From positions 124,001-188,000 of the forward strand of contig NZ_LMUT01000025.1 of assembly GCF_009765785.1 (NCBI RefSeq): DNA of 64,000 bases, in the 5' to 3' direction. The stretch is from Granulicella sp. L46. Lineage in GTDB: Bacteria; Acidobacteriota; Terriglobia; Terriglobales; Acidobacteriaceae. The notes under the pieces were generated by a model. The model searched no databases, was not told the origin of the DNA, and saw only the letters and a list, made by a program, of their open reading frames with translations. Positions 45,191 through 53,560 of this stretch are shown here, one piece after another (position 1 is the first letter of the stretch; each line of letters starts with the position of its first letter). Both the position numbers and the translations under genes were made by a program.

Positions 45191-45547
45191 ATGGCTGAGA
45201 ATTTACCGGCTTTAGCTGTTCTGACGACCGAGATAAAGTTTTGTGCGGGTGACTGCGTGGTGGTGGTGTGTCATGGCCGGTTGGTGGCGGGGACCGAGGA
45301 TGGTTTCTACGAGACGGTCCGCGAGCTGATGCCGGCGAACAAGCGGATTGTTCTCGACCTGGCAGATCTGCAGCATACGGATAGCCGCGGGTTGGGTTCG
45401 TTGGTGCGGCTGTACGTGGCGGGGAGGTCAGTGGGCAGCGACGTCGAGTTGATGCATTTGAGCAAACAGATTAGTCACCTGCTGGGGATGACGGAACTGT
45501 TCAAGGTGTTTACGGTGATTGGGGAGAGCGGCGTCAAGTTCATGTAG
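45191..45547 (+). CDS. STAS-domain anti-anti-sigma factor-like protein
   Basis: A 118-residue STAS protein. The phosphorylation helix is IVLDLADLQHTDSRGLGSLVRLYVAGRSVG; the DS in TDSRG is the usual switch Ser. The C-terminal part (SKQISHLLGMTELFKVFTVIG) completes the fold. Partners (anti-sigma kinase, phosphatase) are not in the window, so it may act in trans. AGGAGTTCTTCA precedes the ATG. Confidence 0.9.
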   Translation: MAENLPALAVLTTEIKFCAGDCVVVVCHGRLVAGTEDGFYETVRELMPANKRIVLDLADLQHTDSRGLGSLVRLYVAGRSVGSDVELMHLSKQISHLLGMTELFKVFTVIGESGVKFM

Positions 45548-45662
45548 GCGCTGCTGCTGTGTGTTGACTGAGGTGATACGCGCGAAGACTTGCACAGAAA
45601 TTCCGTTGGCGTAGTGCCTAGACTCGGCTCAGCCGCAGAGGGATGCGGCGCCGGGGATTGCG

Positions 45663-46667
45663 ATGAAATTCTGGATGGTTGCAGTGAGTGTGATGGTTGC
45701 GGTCGGGTGCGCGAGGGCGCAGGGTTGGCAGCCTTCTGGGGGGCATAAGCAGGTAGCGATATGGCCGGGGAGTTCGCCGGATGCGCAGGCGGCGGCGGGG
45801 CAGGAGATGATGGTGGTTACGGGCGGGAAAGACCTGGTGGCAGGGAAGCCTTGGACTTCGGTCGAGGATGTGGGAGTGCCCACGATGACGGTGTATTCGC
45901 CGACTGGGAGGAATTCCGGAGCGGCGGTGGTGGTGTTTCCGGGAGGTGGATATGAGGTGCTGGCGATAGATCTTGAGGGGACGGAGGTGTGCGACTGGCT
46001 GACGGCGCGGGGTGTGACGTGCGTGCTGTTGAAGTATCGCGTGCCGGGGGAGAAGCCGTATGTAGGGGCGGCGTATCCGAAGTCGGGCCCGTACCCAGAG
46101 TCGCCGCTCGCGCTGGAGGATGCGCAGCGGACGATGGGGTTGGTGCGGCTGCATGCGAAGGAATGGGGGATCGATCCGCATAAGGTGGGGGTGCTGGGAT
46201 TCTCGGCTGGCGGGCACTTGGTGGCGGCGATCAGCAATCATTATGCGAAGCGGCTGTATGCGAGGCGAGATGCCGCGGATGACGAGAGCTGTCGGCCGGA
46301 TTTTGGGGTGGTGGTGTATCCGGGACACTTATCGCTGGCCGCGGCGGAGTGGGATGCCGAGCGGGGTGCGAAGAAGTTTCCGCTGAAGATTGCGCCGGGG
46401 GCAGACGAGCTGTCGTTAAATCCTGATCTGAAGGTGACGAAGGATACGCCGCCGCAGTTTTTGCTACAGGCGGAGGATGATCACGAAGATAATGTCGACG
46501 ATGCGCTGGCGTATTACATTGCGCTGAAGAATGCGGGTGTGGAGACGGAGTTGCACCTGTATGCGCAGGGTGGGCATGCGTTTGGGTTGCGGCACACGAA
46601 GGATGCGATCACGGATTGGCCGCAGTTGGTGGACGTGTGGTTGAAGTCGATTGGGATGGTGCAATAA
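45663..46667 (+). CDS. Exported alpha/beta hydrolase, BD-FAE-like esterase
   Basis: A 334-residue protein with signal peptide (MKFWMVAVSVMVAVGCARAQG; the VGC could be a lipobox). Oxyanion motif VVFPGGGYEVLAID in place of HGGG, nucleophile GVLGFSAGGHLVAAI, Asp in QAEDDHEDNVDDALAYY, His in AQGGHAFGLRH. The pattern is typical of acetyl xylan or other carbohydrate esterases of the BD-FAE family. There is no sugar-hydrolase neighbour. Position agrees with a promoter just upstream. Confidence 0.9.
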   Translation: MKFWMVAVSVMVAVGCARAQGWQPSGGHKQVAIWPGSSPDAQAAAGQEMMVVTGGKDLVAGKPWTSVEDVGVPTMTVYSPTGRNSGAAVVVFPGGGYEVLAIDLEGTEVCDWLTARGVTCVLLKYRVPGEKPYVGAAYPKSGPYPESPLALEDAQRTMGLVRLHAKEWGIDPHKVGVLGFSAGGHLVAAISNHYAKRLYARRDAADDESCRPDFGVVVYPGHLSLAAAEWDAERGAKKFPLKIAPGADELSLNPDLKVTKDTPPQFLLQAEDDHEDNVDDALAYYIALKNAGVETELHLYAQGGHAFGLRHTKDAITDWPQLVDVWLKSIGMVQ

Positions 46668-46681
46668 GCGGGTTGCGGAAA

Positions 46682-47311
46682 TTACCGGACGCAGGTGCGG
46701 AGGTAGGCGTGGACGAGGACGATGAGCTCGTCGCGCATGGATTCGAGTTGGAGCTCGGGGGATTTTGATTCGAGCAGGCTGCGGGAAAATCCGTTGAGTG
46801 CCGAGACGACGGCGTTGGCGATGACTTCGGGATCCTTGGTGAGGGGTTCTTTGGCGGTGGCGAAGAGATCGACGATGGCACGGCGGGAGCGCTGGCCGGC
46901 GGCTTTGGCAATGGCAGCGCCGTCGACGTCGGAGCTTACGGCGTAGAGGGCTGCGCTGGCTTTGACGTTCTGCATCTTGGCGTCGAGGTAGGCGAAGATC
47001 AGGGCGGTGCCCATGTCGAGGAGGCTAGCGGAGCGGTGCTGTGCGCAGGCGGTTTCGATGGCGCCACGGACCTGGTCCATGTGAACGCGGAGGCAGGCTT
47101 GCAGGAGGGCGCTCTTGTTGGGGAAGTATTGGTAGAGGGTGCCGACGGAGACGCCGGCGCGTGCGGCGACGCGGGTGGTGGTGAGGCGTTCCTTACCGAC
47201 CGAGGTCAAAACCTGAAGGGTGGCCTGAAGAATGGCGTCGACACTGGCGCTGGAGCGGGCCTGGATGGGGGTTTTGCGGGGCTTTAGTGCGGGTTTGAGG
47301 AGGGTGGGCAA
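46682..47311 (-). CDS. TetR/AcrR family regulator
   Basis: A 209-residue TetR protein with a basic N-terminal arm (LKPALKPRKTPIQARSS). The HTH reads LTSVGKERLTTTRVAARAGVSVGTLYQYFPNKSALLQACL. The C-terminal ~140 residues are helical (TetR_C-like; AIVDLFATAKEPLTKDPEVIANAVVSALNGFSRSLLESKS). Divergent to an aldo/keto reductase gene with a palindrome between, suggesting direct control. Confidence 0.93.
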   Translation of the reverse strand: MPTLLKPALKPRKTPIQARSSASVDAILQATLQVLTSVGKERLTTTRVAARAGVSVGTLYQYFPNKSALLQACLRVHMDQVRGAIETACAQHRSASLLDMGTALIFAYLDAKMQNVKASAALYAVSSDVDGAAIAKAAGQRSRRAIVDLFATAKEPLTKDPEVIANAVVSALNGFSRSLLESKSPELQLESMRDELIVLVHAYLRTCVR

Positions 47312-47354
47312 ATGCGAACTCCGAAACTGAAGATAGCTTCATCTAACACTACGC

Positions 47355-47369
47355 AAGCTGATTCAGCTT
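47355..47369. promoter_or_regulatory. TetR operator in the tetR/AKR divergent region
   Basis: AAGCTGATTCAGCTT has 7-bp arms around a central T. A weaker related site (AACTGAAGATAGCTT) lies just upstream near 47319. The position is 44 bases from tetR and 50 bases from the AKR start. Confidence 0.65.
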
Positions 47370-47418
47370 AGTTTTTATGGTTCAGATAGGGTTGATGCAC
47401 TGGGCCGTTGGAGGATTC

Positions 47419-48315
47419 ATGGCAGAGACAAAAGAGAAGTTGGGCGGGACGTTTACGTTTCCGGGAACGACGATGTCGGTGAAGCGCCTGGGATATGGTG
47501 CGATGCAGTTGGCGGGGAAAGATGGCCAGAAGATGGTGTGGGGTCCGCCGAAGGATGTTCCAGAGGCGATTGCTGTGCTGCGCGAGGCCGTTGCTTCAGG
47601 CGTGGATCATATCGACACGAGCGACTTCTATGGGCCGCACGTGACGAATCAAATCATTAAGCAGGCGCTGCATCCTTACCCGAAGGACTTGGTGATCGTG
47701 ACGAAGGTGGGGGCTCGGCGTGGCAGCGATGGATCGTGGCCACATGCTCGCTCGCGGCAGGACATCATCGACGCGGTGCATGACAACCTGCGGAATCTTG
47801 GACTGGATGCGCTGGATGTGGTGAATCTGCGGCTTGGGGGATTTGCTGCGCCTGAGGACGAGCCGTTTGAGGAGCCGCTCACTGCGCTTGTCGAGTTGAA
47901 GCAGCAGGGGCTGGTGAAGCATATCGGGCTTAGTACGGTTTCAGCGAAGCAGTTGAAAGACGCGCAAGCGATGACGGAGATCGTGTGCATTCAGAACATG
48001 TATAACCTGGCGCAGCGCGGTGATGATGGGTTTATCGATGACCTCGCGAAACAGGGCATTGCGTATGTTCCCTACTTTCCGCTGGGAGGGTTCTCGCCGC
48101 TGCAGTCGTCTGAGCTGAATGACATTGCAGAGCGGCTGGGAGCTACGCCTATGCAGGTGGCGCTGGCTTGGCTGTTGCATCGGTCGCCGAATGTGCTGCT
48201 GATTCCGGGTACGTCGTCGGTGGGACATCTGCGCGAGAATCTGGCGGTGGAGAATTTGGAGCTAAACGCGGAGACGCTGAAGGAGCTGGACGCGATTGGA
48301 GCGAGCGCGAAGTAA
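47419..48315 (+). CDS. Aldo/keto reductase
   Basis: A 298-residue (beta/alpha)8 oxidoreductase: VKRLGYGAMQLAG at the start, GVDHIDTSDFYGP (catalytic Asp and Tyr), VTKVGARRGSDGSW (Lys), QNMYNLAQRGDDGFID, and VLLIPGTSSVGHLRENLAVENLELNAETLKELDAIGA for the cofactor site. It resembles AKR14/YajO-like reductases. GGAGG lies five bases before the ATG at 47419; the frame upstream is not conserved. Divergent from a TetR regulator. Confidence 0.94.
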   Translation: MAETKEKLGGTFTFPGTTMSVKRLGYGAMQLAGKDGQKMVWGPPKDVPEAIAVLREAVASGVDHIDTSDFYGPHVTNQIIKQALHPYPKDLVIVTKVGARRGSDGSWPHARSRQDIIDAVHDNLRNLGLDALDVVNLRLGGFAAPEDEPFEEPLTALVELKQQGLVKHIGLSTVSAKQLKDAQAMTEIVCIQNMYNLAQRGDDGFIDDLAKQGIAYVPYFPLGGFSPLQSSELNDIAERLGATPMQVALAWLLHRSPNVLLIPGTSSVGHLRENLAVENLELNAETLKELDAIGASAK

Positions 48316-48340
48316 GGGAGGGCGCAGGGAGGAATGAGGG

Positions 48341-48457
48341 AAGAACGGGAGACAGCAGGTTCCTCGCTGTGCTCGGAATGACAGCCAAAAAGCAAAAGCA
48401 AGTAGTAGTGCCAATGCTGGGATCTCTCCGCTGCGCTCCGCTCCGGTCGAGATGACG
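48341..48457. repeat. Dispersed intergenic repeat (GGAATGACAGCC family), copy 2, double
   Basis: GGAGACAGCAGGTTCCTCGC, then CTCGGAATGACAGCCAAAAAGC, then a second unit with CTGCGCTCCGCTCCGGTCGA and GATGACGG. It lies between convergent genes. Confidence 0.7.
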
Positions 48458-48486
48458 GATCGTGGGCAGCGCAGTTGGGAGGGAAG

Positions 48487-49272
48487 CTACTGGACGTCGG
48501 GGTGTTTGCCCCAGTTGAAGCGGCGGCCGAGGATGCCTTTGACGATGAGGTGGTCGGTGGCGGAGGTGGGGCCGATGCCGATGCCTACGTTGATCTCCCA
48601 GTTGGGGGAGACGTTGAGGTCGGTGACGGCGAAGAGCTGTTGTTGTTGGTCGTGGACGGCGCAGGGCGTGGTGATACTGCAATAGTCAGCGTAGTACTCG
48701 AAGCCGGCGCTGATGATGGGGGTGAAGTCGTAGCTGACTTTGAAGGCAGGGGAGAAGCCGACGCCCTGGTTGACGTCGGGGCCGTGGAGGGTGCGCTCCA
48801 GCGCGGGGTTGAAGGCGAGATACCAGCGGCCCATGGACTTGTCGATGATGGGACGAATCTCCCAGGTCCACGTGTCGGGGGAGTACTCCGGGCGCTGGTA
48901 GCCGATTTCGGTGGAGAGGCTGACGCCGACGGGCCAGTGCCAGCTATCGGGGACGCGGACGCGGGGGCGGATGTGGTCGCCTACCCATTGGACGCCGTGG
49001 CCGTCCTGCCAACTGGTAAAGACGTAGAAGCCGACTTCGGACCAGTTGTTGATGCCTTGGGTGAGCTCGAGGGTTTCGTGAAGCTGGTGGTTGGTCGGGT
49101 AGACGCCGTCGATGGTGTTCTTCTGGCCTTCGATGGTGAAGTTGGAGTGGAGCTCGACCATGAGGGTTTTGGGAGCTACGGTGTCGGCGCCGTAGACCTG
49201 GATTTCGTAGTTTCCTTGTGCGTGGGCGATCGCACAGAGGGTCAGAGCTAGCAGAGAAAAAAGCTTACGCAT
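48487..49272 (-). CDS. Exported protein, possible outer-membrane beta-barrel, partner of multicopper oxidase
   Basis: A 261-residue protein with a signal peptide (LFSLLALTLCAIAHAQG). The mature part has many alternating hydrophobic and aromatic strands (TLMVELHSNFTIEG, WSEVGFYVFTSWQ, GVSLSTEIGYQRPEYSP, TWTWEIRPIIDKSMGRWYLAFNPALE, AFKVSYDFTPIISAGFEYYADY), the look of a small beta-barrel. It starts inside the end of the multicopper oxidase gene (overlap 8 bases), so the two are co-translated. A CopB-like role in the outer membrane is possible by context but unproved. Confidence 0.78.
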   Translation of the reverse strand: MRKLFSLLALTLCAIAHAQGNYEIQVYGADTVAPKTLMVELHSNFTIEGQKNTIDGVYPTNHQLHETLELTQGINNWSEVGFYVFTSWQDGHGVQWVGDHIRPRVRVPDSWHWPVGVSLSTEIGYQRPEYSPDTWTWEIRPIIDKSMGRWYLAFNPALERTLHGPDVNQGVGFSPAFKVSYDFTPIISAGFEYYADYCSITTPCAVHDQQQQLFAVTDLNVSPNWEINVGIGIGPTSATDHLIVKGILGRRFNWGKHPDVQ

Positions 49273-50614
49273 AGCGAAACACCATCATGAAGCCGCGGTC
49301 CATGTGGTCTTGCTGGTGGCAGTGGAAGAGGGTGAGGCCGGGGTTGTTGGCGGTGAATTCAACTTCGGTGGTGAGGTTGGGGGGGGCGAGGACTACGTCT
49401 TTCATGATGCCGTGGAGTTCGGGGCTGTTGTTGACTCGGCGGAGTTCGAAGGTGTGGCGGTGAAGATGGATGGGGTGGGCGTCCATGCTGTTGTTTTTCA
49501 TGACGAGGCGATAGCGCTGGCCCGCGGTGAGGATGGGCTGGTCGGTGTCGGGGTAGGACTTGCCGTTGATGAGCCACTGCTCTTCGGCGCCGTGGCCGTG
49601 GAACTTCGCGTCGAAGACGAGGTCGATACGGTGGGGTTCTTCTTTGCTGTCGGGGACTTGGCCGGCCGAAGCGAATTGGCTGTAGTTCCAAACGAGTTCT
49701 TCGGGCTGGATCCAGGTCGGTTTGTTGGTTGCGTTGGCGTACTCGACGACGATGCCCATGCCGGCGGACTGGATGTGCTTGCGGACTTCGCCGAGGATCC
49801 AGACGCCGGGGTTGTTGAGCTCGACGAGAACGCAGACGCGTTCGGCGGGGGCGAGGGAAATCATGGGGACGGACTGCGGTGTGGCGACGGGGTTGCCGTC
49901 GAGGGCGATGACGCGGAGGGTGTGGCCTGCGAAGGCGATCCAGTGGACATCGGTGGCGCTGGAGTTGAGGACGTGGAGTAAGAGGCGCTGGCCTTGCTTC
50001 ACGCGGATGGGCTCGCCGAAGCCGAGCATTTTGCCGTTGATGGTGGAGACGTCGTAGGCGGGTGCCATGTTGCCGTCGTTGCTGGATTCGAAGTGGCCGC
50101 TCCAGTCGTGGAGATCGATAAAGACTTCGGTGTCGTAGTCGCCCGGGTGGCTGGTGGGTTCGATCAGGAGAGAGCCGAAGAGGCCGCTGTAGAGGCCTTT
50201 GCTGAGATCGCTTCCGGCGCGGACGTGGGTGTGGTACCAGCGGAAGCCGGGCGGGTCGGGGGTGAGGGTGTAGTGCGTGGACGCGCCGGGAGCGATCATG
50301 GGCGTGCCTTCTTCCATGGCGCCGTCGATCTCTGAGGGAAGGAAGAGGCCGTGCCAATGAACGATTTCGGGGTCGGGCGTGCTGTTGCGGATGGTGACGG
50401 AGGTGGGGCGGCCCTGGCGCATGCGCAGGAGCGGGCCGGGTACCTGGTTGTTGTAGGCGAGGGTGCGGATGTGGTGTTTGGGCGAGGCTTCGAGGAGGTA
50501 GGGGGCGAGCTCGAGGGTGATGTCGGATGGGGCCGCGGCGAGAAGCTTGTCGGCGCCGAGGATCGCGCCGGCAGTCATGGCCGAGAGTTGGGTGAAGCGG
50601 CGGCGCGAGAGCAT
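49265..50614 (-). CDS. Multicopper oxidase
   Basis: A 449-residue cupredoxin protein with a Tat-like N-terminus (SRRRFTQLSAMTAGAILGADKLLAA). Copper sites: HWHGLFLPSEIDG and WYHTHV (type 2/3, N-terminal), HPIHLHRHTFEL and LFHCHQQDHMDRGFMMVF (types 1, 2/3, C-terminal, with Met as axial ligand). The gene order with a barrel-like partner resembles CopA-CopB, but no Met-rich repeats are seen. It may oxidise Cu(I), phenols or metals in the periplasm. The start at 50614 has no strong ribosome binding site. Confidence 0.93.
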   Translation of the reverse strand: MLSRRRFTQLSAMTAGAILGADKLLAAAPSDITLELAPYLLEASPKHHIRTLAYNNQVPGPLLRMRQGRPTSVTIRNSTPDPEIVHWHGLFLPSEIDGAMEEGTPMIAPGASTHYTLTPDPPGFRWYHTHVRAGSDLSKGLYSGLFGSLLIEPTSHPGDYDTEVFIDLHDWSGHFESSNDGNMAPAYDVSTINGKMLGFGEPIRVKQGQRLLLHVLNSSATDVHWIAFAGHTLRVIALDGNPVATPQSVPMISLAPAERVCVLVELNNPGVWILGEVRKHIQSAGMGIVVEYANATNKPTWIQPEELVWNYSQFASAGQVPDSKEEPHRIDLVFDAKFHGHGAEEQWLINGKSYPDTDQPILTAGQRYRLVMKNNSMDAHPIHLHRHTFELRRVNNSPELHGIMKDVVLAPPNLTTEVEFTANNPGLTLFHCHQQDHMDRGFMMVFRYA

Positions 50615-50860
50615 CGATGCGGGTCCCTGGGTTGGTGAAGTGCTCCGTGCCTTATGCTAAATCGGTCGAGTGAGCGATGGGCTTGAGGCTGGATGACAGT
50701 TTGTCCATTTTCGTGAAGATGGACGCAAAGCGGTTGAAGGAATGTGTCTCGAAATGCAGGGTGCTCGTCCAAGCGAAGCGGGTGGGATGGCTTACACTTG
50801 GAATCATCCGCTGCGGGTCCTAATTCTAAAATCTACTGTTTGTGTTCAGGAGCAATCGTT

Positions 50861-52306
50861 ATGCGTCTTGCTGTGCGTTTGGCCGCCCTGTTTCTTCTTG
50901 CGATTCCGTCGGTCGCTGCGTTGGGTGCTGTTGCCGCTGCTCCTGATGCGCGACTGGGGGATTCTTATAAGTTCCATAAGGGTGGGTGGACGTATGTGCA
51001 CCTCTCAGGGACGCCGGAAGAGATTGGGTTTCAGCATGGGTATCTGCTGGCGCGGGAGATTGAGGACAACGTGCAGGTGTACTCGGTTGAGGGGGTGAAT
51101 GAGTACAAGCGGTCTTGGGAGTTTTTTCGGCAGGCGGGGAAGAATGTGCTGTGGCCGAAGTTGGATCCGGAGTATCAGGCGGAGTTGAAGGGGATTGCTG
51201 AAGGGTTGAAGGCGCAAGGATCGAAGGTGGATCTGTGGGATGTGGTGGCGATCAACGGGAATGAAGAACTGACCGGCTACTACTTGCCTATGGTGAATGC
51301 GAAGGAGGGAAAGCCGAATCCAGCGGCGGCGAAGGCTCCGGGGAAGTGCAGCGCGTTTATTGCTACTGGCTCCGCGACGAAAGACGGGAAGATCGTGATC
51401 GCGCACAGCAACTGGTCCTCGTATGCGGAGGGCGAGCGCTGGGCCATTGCGTTCGATGTGGTGCCGGCGAAGGGTTTGCATTTCTTTATGGATGGTTTGC
51501 CGGGTTTGATTACGAGCCAGGATGATTTCGGGGTGAACTCGGCGGGGCTGATGATTACTGAGACGACGTTGCCGATGGCGAAGGGATTCGATGTGAATGG
51601 GATCCCGGAATTTCAGCGGTCGCGCAAGGCGATGCAGTATGCGAGTTCGATTGCCGAGTACGCAGAGATCATGCGCAAGGGGAATAACGGTGGGTATGCG
51701 AACTCGTGGCTGATTGGGGATCGGAAGACGAACGAGATTGCTTACCTGGAGCTGGGGCTGCGGCATACTCCGCTGACGGTGAAGAAGGATGGGTTCTTTG
51801 TGAGCGCGAACTTTTCGCAGGACCCGATGGTGATTCGCGATGACACGCCGGGGTTTGATCCGAACAATCCGGAGAGCACGATGAATGCGCGGCATGCACG
51901 GGCGCTGGCGTTTATGAAGGAGCACTACGGGAAGCTGGATACTGCGCTGGCGGAGGCGTATTTGTCTGACCACTTCGATACGTATGAGAAGAAGGTGGAT
52001 GCGGGGAAGAGGAGTTTGTGCGGGCATGAGGAGACGTCGTCGGTGGGAGAGCCAGTGTGGGGGAATCCGCCGTTCAGCCCGAGTGGTGCGGTGACGGGCA
52101 AGGTGATGGATTCGGATATGGCGGAGAAGATGACGTTTATTGGGAGAGCGGGGCATCCGTGCGGAGAGGATTTTCTGGCGGAGCCGTTCTTCAAGGCGCA
52201 TCCGGAGTTTGCTTGGCAGAAGCCGATATTGCATGACATGAAGGCTGGGCCCTGGACGGTGTTGAGTGCCGGGGCGAAGGAGCCGGCGGTGGTGGCGGCG
52301 CGGTAG
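50861..52306 (+). CDS. Exported C45-like acyltransferase/amidohydrolase (Ntn-hydrolase)
   Basis: A 481-residue protein with signal peptide (LAVRLAALFLLAIPSVAALGAVAAA). EIGFQHGYLLAREIEDN is the N-terminal family motif, then the nucleophile Cys163 in GKCSAFIATGSATKDGKIVIAHSNWSS, where autocatalysis would cut before the Cys as in penicillin acyltransferase and phospholipase B-like proteins. GVNSAGLMITETTL is also conserved. The substrate could be an amide or an ester. CAGGAGC upstream supports the ATG at 50861. Confidence 0.88.
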   Translation: MRLAVRLAALFLLAIPSVAALGAVAAAPDARLGDSYKFHKGGWTYVHLSGTPEEIGFQHGYLLAREIEDNVQVYSVEGVNEYKRSWEFFRQAGKNVLWPKLDPEYQAELKGIAEGLKAQGSKVDLWDVVAINGNEELTGYYLPMVNAKEGKPNPAAAKAPGKCSAFIATGSATKDGKIVIAHSNWSSYAEGERWAIAFDVVPAKGLHFFMDGLPGLITSQDDFGVNSAGLMITETTLPMAKGFDVNGIPEFQRSRKAMQYASSIAEYAEIMRKGNNGGYANSWLIGDRKTNEIAYLELGLRHTPLTVKKDGFFVSANFSQDPMVIRDDTPGFDPNNPESTMNARHARALAFMKEHYGKLDTALAEAYLSDHFDTYEKKVDAGKRSLCGHEETSSVGEPVWGNPPFSPSGAVTGKVMDSDMAEKMTFIGRAGHPCGEDFLAEPFFKAHPEFAWQKPILHDMKAGPWTVLSAGAKEPAVVAAR

Positions 52307-52324
52307 GCGTTAAGAGCAACGGCA

Positions 52325-52430
52325 AGAACGGGAGACAGCAGGTTCCTCGCTCCCACCCCAGCGGGCAAAGAACGCCCGTTGGGGACCCCGGCTGCGCTCG
52401 GAATGACAGCCAGAAAAGCAAATGCAAGTG
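52325..52430. repeat. Dispersed intergenic repeat (GGAATGACAGCC family), copy 3
   Basis: GGGAGACAGCAGGTTCCTCGC and CTGCGCTCGGAATGACAGCC flank an insert with the imperfect hairpin CCCAGCGGGCAAAGAACG/CGTTGGGGACC. The outer parts match copy 2 nearly base for base. Confidence 0.7.
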
Positions 52431-52440
52431 CAAAGACGGA

Positions 52441-52472
52441 AGGCGCCAGCTTGGAGGCTGGCGCCTTTGCTT
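52441..52472. terminator. Bidirectional terminator
   Basis: AGGCGCCAGC, loop TTGGAG, GCTGGCGCCT followed by TTGCTTC, between the convergent C45 and transglutaminase genes. Confidence 0.8.
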
Positions 52473-52495
52473 CGTGCAGAGCCTCGAGTTGAGAC

Positions 52496-53410
52496 CTAGG
52501 TGGTGGGGGGCGCGGGTGGTGGGGCTTCAAGCGTGGGGACTAAGGGGACGCGGTTGCCGTGGGCGTCGATTTCGAAGGAGTCTACGTAGAAGTGGGTTAG
52601 GTCGGCGCGGCCGAAGCTTGTGGTGATCGCTACGTCGGCGGCGTCGCGGCCGGTGGCCATGAGAATGCGGCCCGTGCGCGGATAGTTATGACGGGCATCC
52701 ATGTCCCACCAGCGACCGTCGAGCCAGATTTGGTACCAGGCGCTGAAGTCGCCGGGGCCGGAGAAGGGGACGCGGATGTCGCCGATGTAGCCGGTGACGT
52801 AGCGCGCGGGGATTTTCATGCAGCGGGTGAGGGTGACGGCTAGGTGCTGATAGTCGCGGCAGACGCCGATGCGCTCCGAGAAGACGTCCATGGCGGTCAT
52901 GGTGGGGCGAGCTTTTTTGTAGTCGAAGGCTACCTTGGTGTGGACCCAGTCGCGGATGGTGGCGGCGAGGGCCCAGCCGGTGCCGAGGTGGCCGAAGAGA
53001 TCGTGCGCGATGCTGCCAAAGAGATCGACTTCGCAGTAGCGGCTGGCGAGGAGGAACTGGAGGGTTTCGGCGGGGAGGAGTTCGATGGGGGTTTGCGGGA
53101 GATTGAAGCCTTGGAGCTCGGGGAAGTCGTCGGCGGTGACGATGCTGCGGCCGTGAAGGCGGAGGTCGCCGGCGGGGGCTAGGAAGCGGGAACAACAATT
53201 GCCGAAGGAGTCTAGGTACTCGTCGACGGGGACGTCCTGGATGGGCTCTTTGTTGGGGCCGAGTTGTTCGGCGTGGAGGCGATCGTCGGCGTCGATGCCG
53301 GGGACGGTGGCGAGGTGGACGTCGTGCTTGGGATGGAGATGCAGCAGCGCCACGATGGGTGTGGGCTGGAGGAGATGAAATTGGATGTCGTACTCGGATT
53401 GGATCAGCAA
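52496..53410 (-). CDS. Second transglutaminase-like protein
   Basis: A 304-residue protein: N-terminal beta domain (YDIQFHLLQPTPIVALLHLHP), transglutaminase core with ERIGVCRDYQHLAVTLTRCMKIPARYVTGYIGDI (Cys), FSAWYQIWLDGRWWDMDARHNYPRTGRILMATGRDAADVAI (Asp/His pair partly altered), and an acidic Pro-rich tail. It is related to, but distinct from, the one at 21.4 kb and lacks an ATP-grasp neighbour. The start is probably TTG at 53410, six bases after AAAGG. Confidence 0.88.
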   Translation of the reverse strand: MLIQSEYDIQFHLLQPTPIVALLHLHPKHDVHLATVPGIDADDRLHAEQLGPNKEPIQDVPVDEYLDSFGNCCSRFLAPAGDLRLHGRSIVTADDFPELQGFNLPQTPIELLPAETLQFLLASRYCEVDLFGSIAHDLFGHLGTGWALAATIRDWVHTKVAFDYKKARPTMTAMDVFSERIGVCRDYQHLAVTLTRCMKIPARYVTGYIGDIRVPFSGPGDFSAWYQIWLDGRWWDMDARHNYPRTGRILMATGRDAADVAITTSFGRADLTHFYVDSFEIDAHGNRVPLVPTLEAPPPAPPTT

Positions 53411-53560
53411 AGGTGCCTTTCGGGGGACAGAGATCGGTGGGACACACCAACATTTGCAAGAGACAGGGACTCGAAAGAGACACGCGGGTGCTGGTTATTG
53501 AGATGCTGTGAATGTACGGTTGGGCTGCTCTGACTGTACCTTATCGGGGCCGATTCGCGG

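Noticed and set aside
48330-48460. Small genes in the dispersed repeats
   Set aside because: Frames giving CHPERSEG-like peptides come from the repeat and occur at five loci in different frames.
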